Positions 1 through 6,854 of a stretch of 56,585 nt of DNA are shown here, piece after piece. Within the stretch, counting starts at the first letter, position 1; every line of letters starts with the position of its first letter. Source of the DNA: an uncultured Acetatifactor sp. GTDB taxonomy: Bacteria; Bacillota; Clostridia; Lachnospirales; Lachnospiraceae. Under the pieces are notes generated by a model. That model had not been told where the DNA came from. It ran no database searches and saw only the letters and a list, made by a program, of their open reading frames with translations. A program made the position numbers and the translations under genes. The DNA lies in the NCBI GenBank assembly GCA_947594835.1, contig CANQEH010000018.1, forward strand, positions 1 to 56,585. Direction: 5' to 3'.

Positions 1-1
1 T

Positions 2-277
2 ACGGAAACCATTCGCATATGCAAAGATAGGAATGTTTTAAAGGAATATTTGCTTGAAAGAGAAAAGGAGGTTGTGACGATTATGATGAGTTTGTTTGAT
101 GAAGAACAGATAATGAAATCATTTATCAGAAGTGAAAGGCATGATGCAGACAGGGAAACAGCAGAAAGAATGATAAAAATGGGAAAACTATCACTTGATG
201 AAATTGCGCTATGTGTTCCCTCATTATCATTAGACGAATTAAGGGAACTTGAAGCAGAGGTTATGCAATTAGTATAA
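2..277 (+). CDS. Rpn-family nuclease / putative transposase, C-terminal part (5' end outside window)
   Basis: The frame is open from base 2, with no start codon before the window edge, so this is the last 91 codons of a longer gene. It reads TETIRICKDRNVLKEYLLER and then a charged helical tail ending in LSLDELRELEAEVMQLV. That tail resembles the C-terminus of the Rpn (recombination-promoting nuclease, PD-(D/E)XK) family common in Lachnospiraceae; the catalytic core lies upstream and cannot be checked. A TTG at 50 could be read as a start, but the open frame upstream continues the same family-like sequence. A perfect terminator hairpin follows. The AT-rich composition differs from the rest of the window and fits a mobile-element context. 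Confidence 0.6.
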   Translation, partial: TETIRICKDRNVLKEYLLEREKEVVTIMMSLFDEEQIMKSFIRSERHDADRETAERMIKMGKLSLDEIALCVPSLSLDELRELEAEVMQLV

Positions 278-315
278 TCAATCATATCAATCAAAATCAA
301 ATATAGTAACAGCGT

Positions 316-357
316 TAGAGCATATAGAAATTGCGAATCTATATGCTCTATTTTTTT
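316..357 (+). terminator. Rho-independent terminator after the Rpn-type gene
   Basis: A perfect 13-bp stem (316-328 with 338-350) closes a 9-nt loop and is followed by seven T residues (351-357). It separates the Rpn-type gene from tnpW. Confidence 0.9.
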
Positions 358-374
358 GCCATTAAGGAGGAACA

Positions 375-566
375 ATGGGCGACAACATTCAAACCACTAC
401 CACAGGGCAGATAACGCCCTGTTTACAACAAAAGATTGACAAGACAAGGTATTTAGTCGAGGTACATTTTTCAGATACCAGTACCCAAAACGTGGAGGAT
501 AAGCTAAAGCGTGTCATTCTGCATGATTTAAAGCATGGAAAACAAGGGAAATTCAAGAAAAAGTGA
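375..566 (+). CDS. tnpW: Transposon-encoded protein TnpW
   Basis: A 63-residue protein whose core (TRYLVEVHFSDTSTQNVEDKLKRVI) has the pattern of TnpW-family proteins: a short beta-strand segment, then S-T-T-E-D-K-hydrophobic-R. TnpW proteins are small accessory proteins of Tn4451-like and related integrative elements; their biochemical role is not known. The start is ATG 375 behind AAGGAGG at 363-369. The basic tail (KQGKFKKK) is usual. No recombinase, relaxase or excisionase gene is visible in the window, so this is either the edge of an element lying upstream or a leftover. It overlaps the next tiny ORF by one base at TGATG. Confidence 0.75.
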   Translation: MGDNIQTTTTGQITPCLQQKIDKTRYLVEVHFSDTSTQNVEDKLKRVILHDLKHGKQGKFKKK

Positions 567-628
567 TGAAAAATGATGAATATGTACTTGACAAGTTGCA
601 ACAGGCACAGGAGAAGGGTATACTGTAA
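566..628 (+). CDS. Tiny ORF after tnpW (20 codons), possible truncated element gene
   Basis: ATG 566 overlaps the tnpW stop and opens a 20-codon frame (MKNDEYVLDKLQQAQEKGIL) ending at TAA 626-628. The pattern is like the first half of a SHOCT-type helical hairpin that normally continues for about 12 more residues, so it may be a gene cut short at the element border. It is too short to be sure it is translated. A promoter-like pair (596-624) overlaps its 3' half. Confidence 0.3.
   Translation: MKNDEYVLDKLQQAQEKGIL
596..624 (+). promoter_or_regulatory. Predicted sigma-A promoter for the GH43 gene
   Basis: TTGCAA at 596-601, a 17-bp spacer and TATACT at 619-624. It lies about 85 bp upstream of the GH43 start and inside the last bases of the mobile-element remnant, so the present promoter of the sugar genes seems to come from element-border DNA. 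Confidence 0.5.
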
Positions 629-710
629 TAGAATCCACAGGGAATGAGCCTGTTGGCTGGATGCGCTCTTTGCGCCTTGCGCAGGGATCTTCTATATCAG
701 GAGGCACATG

Positions 711-1667
711 ATGACAGAAGCAATCGACAATCGTCCTTTCATACCCCAGAGGGCGGATCCCTATGTGTACAGACATACCGACGGAAGTTATTATTTTACC
801 GCCTCTGTGCCCGCCTATGACCGCATTGTCCTGCGGCGGGCAGACAGCCTGGCCGGGCTGGCCCAGGCGGAGGAGACCACAGTGTGGACAAAGCATACAG
901 GCGGTGAGATGAGCTGGCATATCTGGGCGCCGGAGCTGCATTATCTGGACGGAAAGTGGTATCTCTATTTTGCCGCCGGAGAGAGGGAGGATATCTGGAA
1001 GATCCGGCCCTTTGTGCTGGAGTGCGCGGGCCAGGATCCCTTAAAAGACCCCTGGATAGAGCGGGGCAGGATGCAGCGTTCCGACGACGATATCTACTCC
1101 TTTGAAGCGTTTTCCCTGGATGCTACCATTCTGGAGAACAAGGGCGAGAGATATTTTATCTGGGCAGAGAAAGTCAGCGTGGGGATCCAGATTTCCAACC
1201 TTTACATCGCCAGGATGGAGTCTCCCGTCAAGCTGGCTACGGCGCAGGTTCTTCTGACGACCCCGGACTACAACTGGGAGCGGCAGGAAATCTGGGTGAA
1301 CGAAGGCCCCGCTGTGATCAAACGAAACGGGCGGATCTTTGTGACCTATTCCGCCAGCGCCACAGGCGCGTGCTATTGCATGGGTATGCTGAGCATCGGC
1401 GAGGACGAAGACCTTCTGGATCCCAGAGCCTGGAAAAAAGAGCGGTACCCGGTGCTGTCCAGCAGCCCGGAGGCAGGGCTCTACGGACCCGGCCACAACA
1501 GCTTTACCAGGCTGCCGGACGGCACGGACGTCTGTGTGTACCACGCCAGGCCCTATGAGAAGATACAGGGCGACCCGCTCTATGATCCCAACCGGCACGC
1601 AATGCTGATGAAGGTGGAATGGGATGAAAAGGGCTGGCCGGTATTTGATTATCGGAACAAACTCTAA
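711..1667 (+). CDS. Glycoside hydrolase family 43 enzyme (probable alpha-L-arabinofuranosidase)
   Basis: A 318-residue single-domain five-bladed beta-propeller glycosidase. The three GH43 catalytic acids are visible: Asp16 in RADPYV (general base), Asp137 in SLDAT (pKa modulator) and Glu198 in VNEGPAV (general acid). Supporting blade motifs are [18 protein letters not shown] and GPGHNSF. No signal peptide is present, so it acts in the cytoplasm, probably on short arabino- or xylo-oligosaccharides; the linkage cannot be read from sequence. AGGAGG (699-704) is 3 nt from ATG 708 but 6 nt from ATG 711, so 711 is preferred. Upstream of araD, it fits release of L-arabinose for the pentose phosphate route. 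Confidence 0.88.
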   Translation: MTEAIDNRPFIPQRADPYVYRHTDGSYYFTASVPAYDRIVLRRADSLAGLAQAEETTVWTKHTGGEMSWHIWAPELHYLDGKWYLYFAAGEREDIWKIRPFVLECAGQDPLKDPWIERGRMQRSDDDIYSFEAFSLDATILENKGERYFIWAEKVSVGIQISNLYIARMESPVKLATAQVLLTTPDYNWERQEIWVNEGPAVIKRNGRIFVTYSASATGACYCMGMLSIGEDEDLLDPRAWKKERYPVLSSSPEAGLYGPGHNSFTRLPDGTDVCVYHARPYEKIQGDPLYDPNRHAMLMKVEWDEKGWPVFDYRNKL

Positions 1668-1690
1668 AACACGGAAAGAAAGAGGTCATA

Positions 1691-1812
1691 GTGCGAACAA
1701 TAAGCTCGATAGCTTATTGTTTGCACAACAATTTGTGCCGGAGCGTCACAAATTGCCTTGATGGCAGACACGAATTTGAGATTCGCGTCGCCCCGTCGCG
1801 AAAACGCTCCGG
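1691..1812 (+). other. Highly structured ~120-bp element with nested inverted repeats and a possible pseudoknot
   Basis: Three or four foldable units lie in a row between GH43 and araD. Stem A pairs 1691-1706 with 1711-1726 (16 bp, one G-U, 4-nt loop). Stem B pairs 1729-1737 with 1747-1755 (9 bp, perfect). The loop of stem B contains CCGGAGCG (1738-1745), which is exactly complementary to CGCTCCGG at 1805-1812, so it can form a pseudoknot just upstream of the araD ribosome site. Stem C is either 1771-1775/1781-1785 or 1782-1787/1797-1802; the two are mutually exclusive. The region is open in the araD frame, but its predicted peptide has no AraD-like sequence. It could be a dispersed structured repeat or a cis-acting RNA. 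Confidence 0.7.
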
Positions 1813-1825
1813 AATGGAGACTAAT

Positions 1826-2533
1826 ATGCTGGAAGAATTAAAGAAACAGGTTTACGAGGCAAATATGGAGCTGCCAAAGTATGGTCTGGTGACTTTTACC
1901 TGGGGCAATGTGAGCGCCATGGACAGGGAGAGCGGATATTTTGTGATCAAACCCAGCGGCGTCCCTTATGAGAAGCTGTCCCCGGAGGATATGGTAGTGA
2001 TGGATCTGGAGGGGAACAAGGTGGAGGGCCGTTACAATCCCTCCTCCGATACGCCGACCCATGCGGAACTGTACCGGGCGTTCCCCCAGATCGGCGGCGT
2101 GGTGCACACCCATTCCCCCTGGGCCACAAGCTGGGCCCAGGCGGGGCGTTCCATCCCCTGTTACGGCACCACCCACGCAGATTACATTTACGGCCAGGTG
2201 CCCTGTCTGCGCACGCTCACAGAGGAGGAGATCCAGGAGGCCTACGAAAAAAACACGGGCCTGTTGATCGTCACCGAATTTCAAAAGAGGAATCTGGATG
2301 TAACGGCGGTGCCCGCAGTGTTGTGCAAAAACCATGGCCCCTTCACCTGGGGCAGGGACGCCCAGGAAGCGGTGCACAATGCGGTGGTGCTGGAGGAAGT
2401 TGCCAAGATGGCCGCCCGCACGGAATGGATCTGTCCGGATGTAAAGCCTGCGCCGCAGGAGCTGCAGGATAAGCACTATTACAGAAAGCACGGCGCAAAC
2501 GCTTACTACGGTCAGGGCAGCGGCGAAAAATGA
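1826..2533 (+). CDS. araD: L-ribulose-5-phosphate 4-epimerase
   Basis: A 235-residue class II aldolase-fold enzyme that interconverts L-ribulose 5-phosphate and D-xylulose 5-phosphate, the last step of bacterial L-arabinose breakdown. The metal site is visible as Asp75 (SSDTPTH), His94 and His96 (HTHSPWA) and His170 (CKNHGPF), each one residue off the E. coli AraD positions. WGNVSA and KPSGV form the phosphate-binding part. The frame is open back to 1691, but the first 45 codons are translated inverted repeats and not family sequence. ATG 1826 has GGAG at 1816-1819 with good spacing, gives the usual family length and starts at the family-typical [13 protein letters not shown]. No araA or araB lies in the window. 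Confidence 0.93.
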   Translation: MLEELKKQVYEANMELPKYGLVTFTWGNVSAMDRESGYFVIKPSGVPYEKLSPEDMVVMDLEGNKVEGRYNPSSDTPTHAELYRAFPQIGGVVHTHSPWATSWAQAGRSIPCYGTTHADYIYGQVPCLRTLTEEEIQEAYEKNTGLLIVTEFQKRNLDVTAVPAVLCKNHGPFTWGRDAQEAVHNAVVLEEVAKMAARTEWICPDVKPAPQELQDKHYYRKHGANAYYGQGSGEK

Positions 2534-2610
2534 CAGAAGAGATTCGGATAAAGATATAAAAGAGTGTGTTTTAATTCGGTATTTCGTACTTTGTATGTTA
2601 TTTTCCCCCC

Positions 2611-2639
2611 TTGAATTTTTTGACTGAGCCAGATATAAT
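2611..2639 (+). promoter_or_regulatory. Predicted sigma-A promoter for the SDR gene
   Basis: TTGAAT at 2611-2616, a 17-bp spacer and a perfect TATAAT at 2634-2639, 40 bp upstream of the SDR start. It lets the SDR be transcribed separately from araD; the 145-bp gap is AT-rich and has no other clear feature. Confidence 0.75.
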
Positions 2640-2678
2640 CTCTTTAGAAAAAAATTTTACGAAAAGGAGAGTGGAAGA

Positions 2679-3479
2679 ATGGGATTTTTGACAGGTAAGA
2701 CAGCGATCATCACCGGCGCAGGACGGGCAGTCTTAAAAGACGGCAGATGCGGTTCCATCGGTTACGGTATTGCCACCGCTTATGCAAAAGAAGGCGCCAA
2801 TCTGGTGATCACCGGCCGGAATGTGAAAAAGCTGGAAGACGCAAAAGAAGAGCTGGAGAGGCTCTATGGCATCAAGGTTCTGATCCTGCAGGCGGACGTC
2901 AACGCAGGCGCCGACAACGAGGCGGTTGTGGAAGGCGTGGTAAAGAAGACCATGGAGACCTTTGGAAGGATCGACGTGCTGATCAACAATGCCCAGGCTT
3001 CCGCTTCCGGCGTTCCTTTGGCGGATCACACCACCGAGCAGTTTGATCTGGCGCTGTACTCCGGTCTCTACGCGGCATTTTATTACATGAAGGCCTGCTA
3101 TCCTTATCTGAAGGAGACCAAGGGCTCTGTGATCAATTTTGCTTCCGGCGCCGGGCTGTTTGGCAACTTCGGCCAGTGCGCTTACGCGGCGGCGAAGGAG
3201 GGCATCCGCGGCCTGACCCGCGTGGCGGCAAACGAGTGGGGCAAGGACGGCATCAATGTAAATATCATCTGCCCGTTGGCGTGGACTGCGCAGCTGGAGC
3301 AGTTTAAAGAAGCATACCCGGACGCCTTTGAGAAGAACGTCCATATGCCTCCCATGGGGCACTATGGCGATTCCGAGCTGGAGATCGGGCGGGTGTGCGT
3401 ACAGCTGGCCTCTCCCGACTTTAAGTTTATGAGCGGTGAAACGCTCACCTTAGAGGGCGGTATGGGCTTAAGGCCGTAA
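2679..3479 (+). CDS. SDR-family oxidoreductase
   Basis: A 266-residue short-chain dehydrogenase/reductase. The Rossmann start (KTAIITGAG), NNAQ at 103-106 and the catalytic Ser156, Tyr169 and Lys173 (YAAAK) are all present. The glycine-rich turn, normally TGxxxGIG, is stretched here to TGAG followed by about 11 extra residues before GSIGYGIA, which may change the cofactor pocket. It ends in the usual GETLTLEGGMGLRP. The substrate cannot be named; its position after araD suggests a sugar or sugar acid, but it has its own promoter and terminator. The start ATG 2679 follows AAAAGGAGAG. Confidence 0.85.
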   Translation: MGFLTGKTAIITGAGRAVLKDGRCGSIGYGIATAYAKEGANLVITGRNVKKLEDAKEELERLYGIKVLILQADVNAGADNEAVVEGVVKKTMETFGRIDVLINNAQASASGVPLADHTTEQFDLALYSGLYAAFYYMKACYPYLKETKGSVINFASGAGLFGNFGQCAYAAAKEGIRGLTRVAANEWGKDGINVNIICPLAWTAQLEQFKEAYPDAFEKNVHMPPMGHYGDSELEIGRVCVQLASPDFKFMSGETLTLEGGMGLRP

Positions 3480-3489
3480 TTTTTCAAAG

Positions 3490-3536
3490 AACAGTCTGCG
3501 TCGGAACGGGCCGCGTCCCGGCGCAGGCTGTTTTCT
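3490..3536 (+). terminator. Rho-independent terminator after the SDR gene
   Basis: An 11-bp stem (3490-3500 with 3522-3532, one G-U pair), with an inner CGGG/CCCG pairing, followed by a short T-rich tract. Confidence 0.7.
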
Positions 3537-3572
3537 AAAATAAGTAAAAGACAGTGCAAAAGGGGGATCCTT

Positions 3573-4058
3573 ATGAATTTAGTCATCACGATGAGCCGTA
3601 GATCAGGTACGGGAGCCGGTATGATAGCGCAGCAGCTATCCCAGAAACTGGGGATTCCCGTATACGACAGGGCCTATATCGGGCAGACGCTGGATCAGAA
3701 CGATTATTCCGACGAGGCGCAGCTGATCCGGGAGCTGGCAGAGAAGCCCTGCATCATCCTGGGACGCTGTGCCTGTGAGATCTTAAAGGATAAGCCCAAC
3801 GCCTTTCATATTTTTGTCACTGCGGACAAAGAGGACAGGATCCGCCGTATCATGGAACAGGAATCCCTTTCCTATGAGGATGCACAGGAACTGCTGGAGA
3901 AAAGCGACAAGGAGCGGGCGGAGTACTATTACCAGCAGACGGGGAAGGTATGGGGAGACGTGAACAATTACCACATGATCCTGGACACCAGCCGCCTCGG
4001 GGTGGAAAACTGTGCGGATATCCTGATGAAATATTTTGAGCGGATTGATGTGATATAG
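3573..4058 (+). CDS. Cytidylate kinase-like family protein
   Basis: A 161-residue P-loop protein of the cytidylate-kinase-like family. The nucleotide-binding loop is degenerate (SRRSGTGAGMIA, residues 8-19, with no GK[ST]), while the LILGRCAC-type Walker-B/LID region (CIILGRCACEIL) and the arginine-rich HIFVTADKEDRIRR segment are kept. It is shorter than true Cmk (about 220) and the Lys of the P-loop is absent, so kinase activity on CMP is doubtful. It sits 15 bp upstream of the antiporter subunit E gene with no terminator between, so the two are probably co-transcribed; whether it senses nucleotides for the antiporter is unknown. The start ATG 3573 follows AAAGGGGG. Confidence 0.75.
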   Translation: MNLVITMSRRSGTGAGMIAQQLSQKLGIPVYDRAYIGQTLDQNDYSDEAQLIRELAEKPCIILGRCACEILKDKPNAFHIFVTADKEDRIRRIMEQESLSYEDAQELLEKSDKERAEYYYQQTGKVWGDVNNYHMILDTSRLGVENCADILMKYFERIDVI

Positions 4059-4073
4059 AGGTGGGGGAAGACG

Positions 4074-4532
4074 ATGCTGCTTTTGCTTTTTCTGCTGTGG
4101 GTGGTCTATAACGGCAGCCTGACCTTGGAAATCTGTGCCTTCGGCGTTCTGATCTCCGGACTTGTCTTTGGTTTCTGCTGTAAATTTATGGATCATTCCC
4201 TGAAAAAAGAACTCATGGTGTATCGGAAGGCGTTTCTCTTTTTCCGATATGCCTTTGTTTTGGTAAAGGAGATCGTGAAAGCCAATTTTGGCGTGATCCA
4301 CATGATCTTCGACCAGAAAGAAGAAATAGAGCCTGTGCTGGCTGACTTTTGTCTGGAGTTAAAGACGGCTTCCGCCAAGGCGTTTCTGGCCAATGCCATC
4401 ACGCTGACGCCGGGTACGATTACCGTCTCTTTAGAGGGGGACCGCTATACGGTTCACTGTCTGGACGAGAGTCTGGCGGAAGGGATCAAGGACAGCGCCT
4501 TTGTAGAATATATCAAAAAGCTGGAAGCATGA
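4074..4532 (+). CDS. mrpE: Na+/H+ antiporter subunit E (MrpE/MbhA-like)
   Basis: A 152-residue membrane protein. The N-terminal half holds hydrophobic helices (LLLLFLLWVVYNGSL and FGVLISGLVFGFCC), followed by the family motif FANAITLTPGT-like FLANAITLTPGTITV and a small cytosolic domain (HCLDESLAEGIKDSAFVEYIKKLE). MrpE is a structural subunit of Mrp cation/proton antiporters and of the membrane arm of Mbh hydrogenases. It is the first of nine consecutive antiporter genes on this strand and is 10 bp upstream of subunit F. Confidence 0.88.
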   Translation: MLLLLFLLWVVYNGSLTLEICAFGVLISGLVFGFCCKFMDHSLKKELMVYRKAFLFFRYAFVLVKEIVKANFGVIHMIFDQKEEIEPVLADFCLELKTASAKAFLANAITLTPGTITVSLEGDRYTVHCLDESLAEGIKDSAFVEYIKKLEA

Positions 4533-4542
4533 GAGGTGTGGT

Positions 4543-4896
4543 ATGGGAAAAGGAATTGCAGGGCTGGAGCAGGCTTATACTGTTTTTTTCACGGGTGTGC
4601 TGATCGTCCTGGCCATCCTGATCGTCCTGTGCCTGGTGCGGGCGATCATCGGCCCAAAGACGGCAGACCGCATCGTCTCGGTGAACATGATGGGAACCAT
4701 GGTCACCGTCACCATAGCGGTGCTGGCGATCATGCTGCAGGAGGGGTATCTGGTGGATATCTGCATCATCTATGCGCTGATCAGCTTCCTGGCGGTGATT
4801 GTGCTGACCAAGGTGTACATGGGGGTTTACCTGGAAAAAAGACAGGAAGGGAAAGAGGCAGAAGGCCGGGAGGAGGCGCAGCATGGCAGCGATTGA
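4543..4896 (+). CDS. mrpF: Na+/H+ antiporter subunit F (MrpF/MbhB-like)
   Basis: A 117-residue protein with three membrane helices. The family signature RAIIGPKTADRIVSVNMMGT is present near residues 32-51, followed by VDICIIYALISFLAVIVLTK. The C-terminal tail is longer and more charged than in typical MrpF (about 95 residues). The start ATG 4543 follows GAGAGG. The 3' end overlaps subunit G by 14 bp, so translation is probably coupled. Confidence 0.88.
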   Translation: MGKGIAGLEQAYTVFFTGVLIVLAILIVLCLVRAIIGPKTADRIVSVNMMGTMVTVTIAVLAIMLQEGYLVDICIIYALISFLAVIVLTKVYMGVYLEKRQEGKEAEGREEAQHGSD

Positions 4897-5248
4897 GTGG
4901 ATCCGTTTTCTGGCAGGCGCGGCGCTCCTGATATCGGGCCTTGCCATATTCATCATAGAGATGGTGGGCGTCTTCCGCTTCCACTATGTGCTGAACCGGA
5001 TGCACGCCGCCGCCATGGGGGATACGCTGGGGATCGGCTTTTGCCTGCTGGGGCTGATCCTGATGAATGGGTTTACCTTTACGTCGTTGAAACTGCTCCT
5101 GGTGATCGTATTCCTCTGGTTTTCCTCGCCGGTGTCCTCCCATCTGATCGCCCGGCTGGAAGTCACCACCAATGAGGACGAGGAAGCGCACTATCGCATC
5201 CTGTCTCTGGACGGGGAGGAAGAAAGCGGGGCGAAGGAATCAAAATGA
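4883..5248 (+). CDS. mrpG: Na+/H+ antiporter subunit G (MrpG/MbhC-like)
   Basis: A 121-residue protein with three predicted membrane helices. The MrpG pattern VFRFHYVLNRMHAAAMGDTL (a G-V-x-R-F-x(4)-R-MHAA loop) is clear near residues 30-49, followed by SSPVSSHLIARL. It is a small structural subunit of the Mrp/Mbh membrane module. It overlaps mrpF at its start and the DUF4040 gene at its end by 4 bp. Confidence 0.9.
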   Translation: MAAIEWIRFLAGAALLISGLAIFIIEMVGVFRFHYVLNRMHAAAMGDTLGIGFCLLGLILMNGFTFTSLKLLLVIVFLWFSSPVSSHLIARLEVTTNEDEEAHYRILSLDGEEESGAKESK

Positions 5249-5517
5249 CGTTATTTATCGGAATCTTATTTGGTTTTTTAATCATCTGCGCCATCGGGGC
5301 CAGCTTTTCCAAAAATTTGTTGAATTCCATTCTCATCTTTATGTCTTACAGCCTGGTCATGTCCATCATCTGGATTCTGCTGCAATCCCCGGATCTGGCC
5401 ATTACGGAGGCGGCTGTGGGGGCCGGCGTGACTACGGTGCTGTTCGTCGTGACGTTAAAGAAGATACAGGCCATCATAAAAGAGGACGAGGGCCGGGAGG
5501 AGAAGGAAGATGAGTAG
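5245..5517 (+). CDS. DUF4040 / MbhD-type antiporter subunit (free-standing MrpA C-terminal module)
   Basis: A 90-residue protein with three helices. It includes DLAITEAAVGAGVTTVLFV, the signature of the DUF4040/MbhD domain; the conserved Glu of the TEA motif lines the ion path in Mrp and Mbh structures. In canonical Mrp this domain is part of the large MrpA subunit. Here it is a separate gene, as in archaeal Mbh operons. It overlaps its neighbours by 4 and 8 bp. Confidence 0.88.
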   Translation: MTLFIGILFGFLIICAIGASFSKNLLNSILIFMSYSLVMSIIWILLQSPDLAITEAAVGAGVTTVLFVVTLKKIQAIIKEDEGREEKEDE

Positions 5518-6472
5518 GAAGCTGACCCAGGAACAATACGAGCGCACCTTTTCCTATCGGTTTCTCCGATGGCTGGACGGGGCCAGGGATCCTTATCTGG
5601 GCCAGGTGGAGATGAAGCCCCAAAAACCTTTTTCCGAGGATGGGCAGACCATCGCCCAGAGACAGGAAGACCGGGCGCGGATGCGGGAGAGGGTCTATGA
5701 TCTGGAAAACAACATTCTGGTGCGCGTTTTCCGAAGGTTTTACCGGGTGTTTTCCCTTTTATTCTGCGTGTTTCTGGTGGTGATGCTGCTGGCAGCCGTC
5801 TCCTGGCTGCCCACCTTCGGCCAGGCGGATAACCCCGCCAACAATGAAGTGGCGGCGCGTTACATCGAAGACGGGCTTGAGGAGACGGGGGCCGTGAACA
5901 TTGTCACAGGCATGATTCTGGATTACAGGGCGTTTGACACCCTGGGCGAATCCCATGTGCTCTTTATCGCCACCTGCACGGTGCTGATCCTGCTGCGGGC
6001 GGACAGAAAGGACGACAGGGAGCAGCTCTGGTCCAACGACCGGGTCTATGAGCCGAAAAACGACATCATCCTGCAGACGGTGGCAAAGATACTGGTTCCT
6101 CCCATCCTGATCTTTGGCATTTACGTCATCCTGGCCGGGCATCTGGGCCCCGGAGGAGGGTTTTCCGGCGGCGCTGTGATCGGCGCGGGGCTGATCTTAT
6201 ATCTGAATGCGTTTGGTTTTGCAAAGACGGAGCGGTTTTTCACCCAGAAGACGTACCGCCGGATGAGCTTTGCCGCCCTGGCCTGTTACAGCCTGGCAAA
6301 AAGCTATTCCTTTTACACGGGGGCCAACCACATAGAGAGCGTTATCCCGCTTGGGACGCCCGGCGCGATTTTGAGCAGCGGGCTGATCCTGATCTTAAAT
6401 ATCTGTGTGGGCATCGTGGTAGCCGGCACCATGTATACCTTTTACGTCATGTTCCGCAAGGGGGGCTATTGA
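5510..6472 (+). CDS. Fused MbhE/MbhF-type subunit with MnhB domain
   Basis: A 320-residue protein. Residues 1-70 are hydrophilic and charged and not recognisable. A membrane helix around 80-97 is followed by an MbhE-like part (VNIVTGMILDYRAFDTLGES, about 133-152, then a helix). The MnhB domain follows from about 185, with the GHLGPGGGFSGGAVIGAG signature near 218-235. Archaeal Mbh and related loci encode the E and F parts separately and MrpA/MrpB divide them differently, so this gene is a fusion. The charged N-terminal extension could be a docking site on the cytoplasmic side. Confidence 0.85.
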   Translation: MSRKLTQEQYERTFSYRFLRWLDGARDPYLGQVEMKPQKPFSEDGQTIAQRQEDRARMRERVYDLENNILVRVFRRFYRVFSLLFCVFLVVMLLAAVSWLPTFGQADNPANNEVAARYIEDGLEETGAVNIVTGMILDYRAFDTLGESHVLFIATCTVLILLRADRKDDREQLWSNDRVYEPKNDIILQTVAKILVPPILIFGIYVILAGHLGPGGGFSGGAVIGAGLILYLNAFGFAKTERFFTQKTYRRMSFAALACYSLAKSYSFYTGANHIESVIPLGTPGAILSSGLILILNICVGIVVAGTMYTFYVMFRKGGY

Positions 6473-6476
6473 GACC

Positions 6477-6854
6477 ATGGATTTTCACAATCTGTTGAAC
6501 AATTACGGCGAGGCGGTGGCCATGCTGCTGTTCGGCATCGGGTTTTCCAACCTGCTTCTGCAGAAAAACCTCATCAAAAAGATCATCGGCTTAAACATCA
6601 TGGACACGGCTACTTACCTGTTCCTGGCGCTGAAGGGATATATCCACGGCAGAAAAGCGCCCATCGCGGCAGACGGGGTGAGAAATGTGGAGGCTTATAT
6701 CAATCCCATTCCCAGCGGCCTGGTGCTGACCGGCATCGTGGTGTCCGTGTCCGTGACGGCGCTCATGCTGTCCCTGACCATACGGCTGTACCGCAGATAT
6801 CACACCCTGGACTTAGATGAGATATCCACGCTGTTAAAAAAGGAGGGGAAGTGA
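6477..6854 (+). CDS. mrpC: Na+/H+ antiporter subunit C (MrpC/NuoK-like)
   Basis: A 125-residue protein with three helices, homologous to NuoK. GIGFSNLLLQKNLIKKIIGL matches the G-x-Y/F-x-L-L-x-R/K-NLIRxIxGL region of MrpC, and PSGLVLTGIVVSVSVTALM is the third helix, where canonical MrpC has P-Q-A-L-V-L-T-A-I-V-I. It is four bases downstream of the MnhB-domain gene, and its stop overlaps the next ATG as TGATG. Confidence 0.9.
   Translation: MDFHNLLNNYGEAVAMLLFGIGFSNLLLQKNLIKKIIGLNIMDTATYLFLALKGYIHGRKAPIAADGVRNVEAYINPIPSGLVLTGIVVSVSVTALMLSLTIRLYRRYHTLDLDEISTLLKKEGK

Noticed and set aside
1691..1825. An N-terminal extension of AraD of 45 residues
   Set aside because: These codons are the folded element read through; the good ribosome site and the AraD family start are both at 1826.
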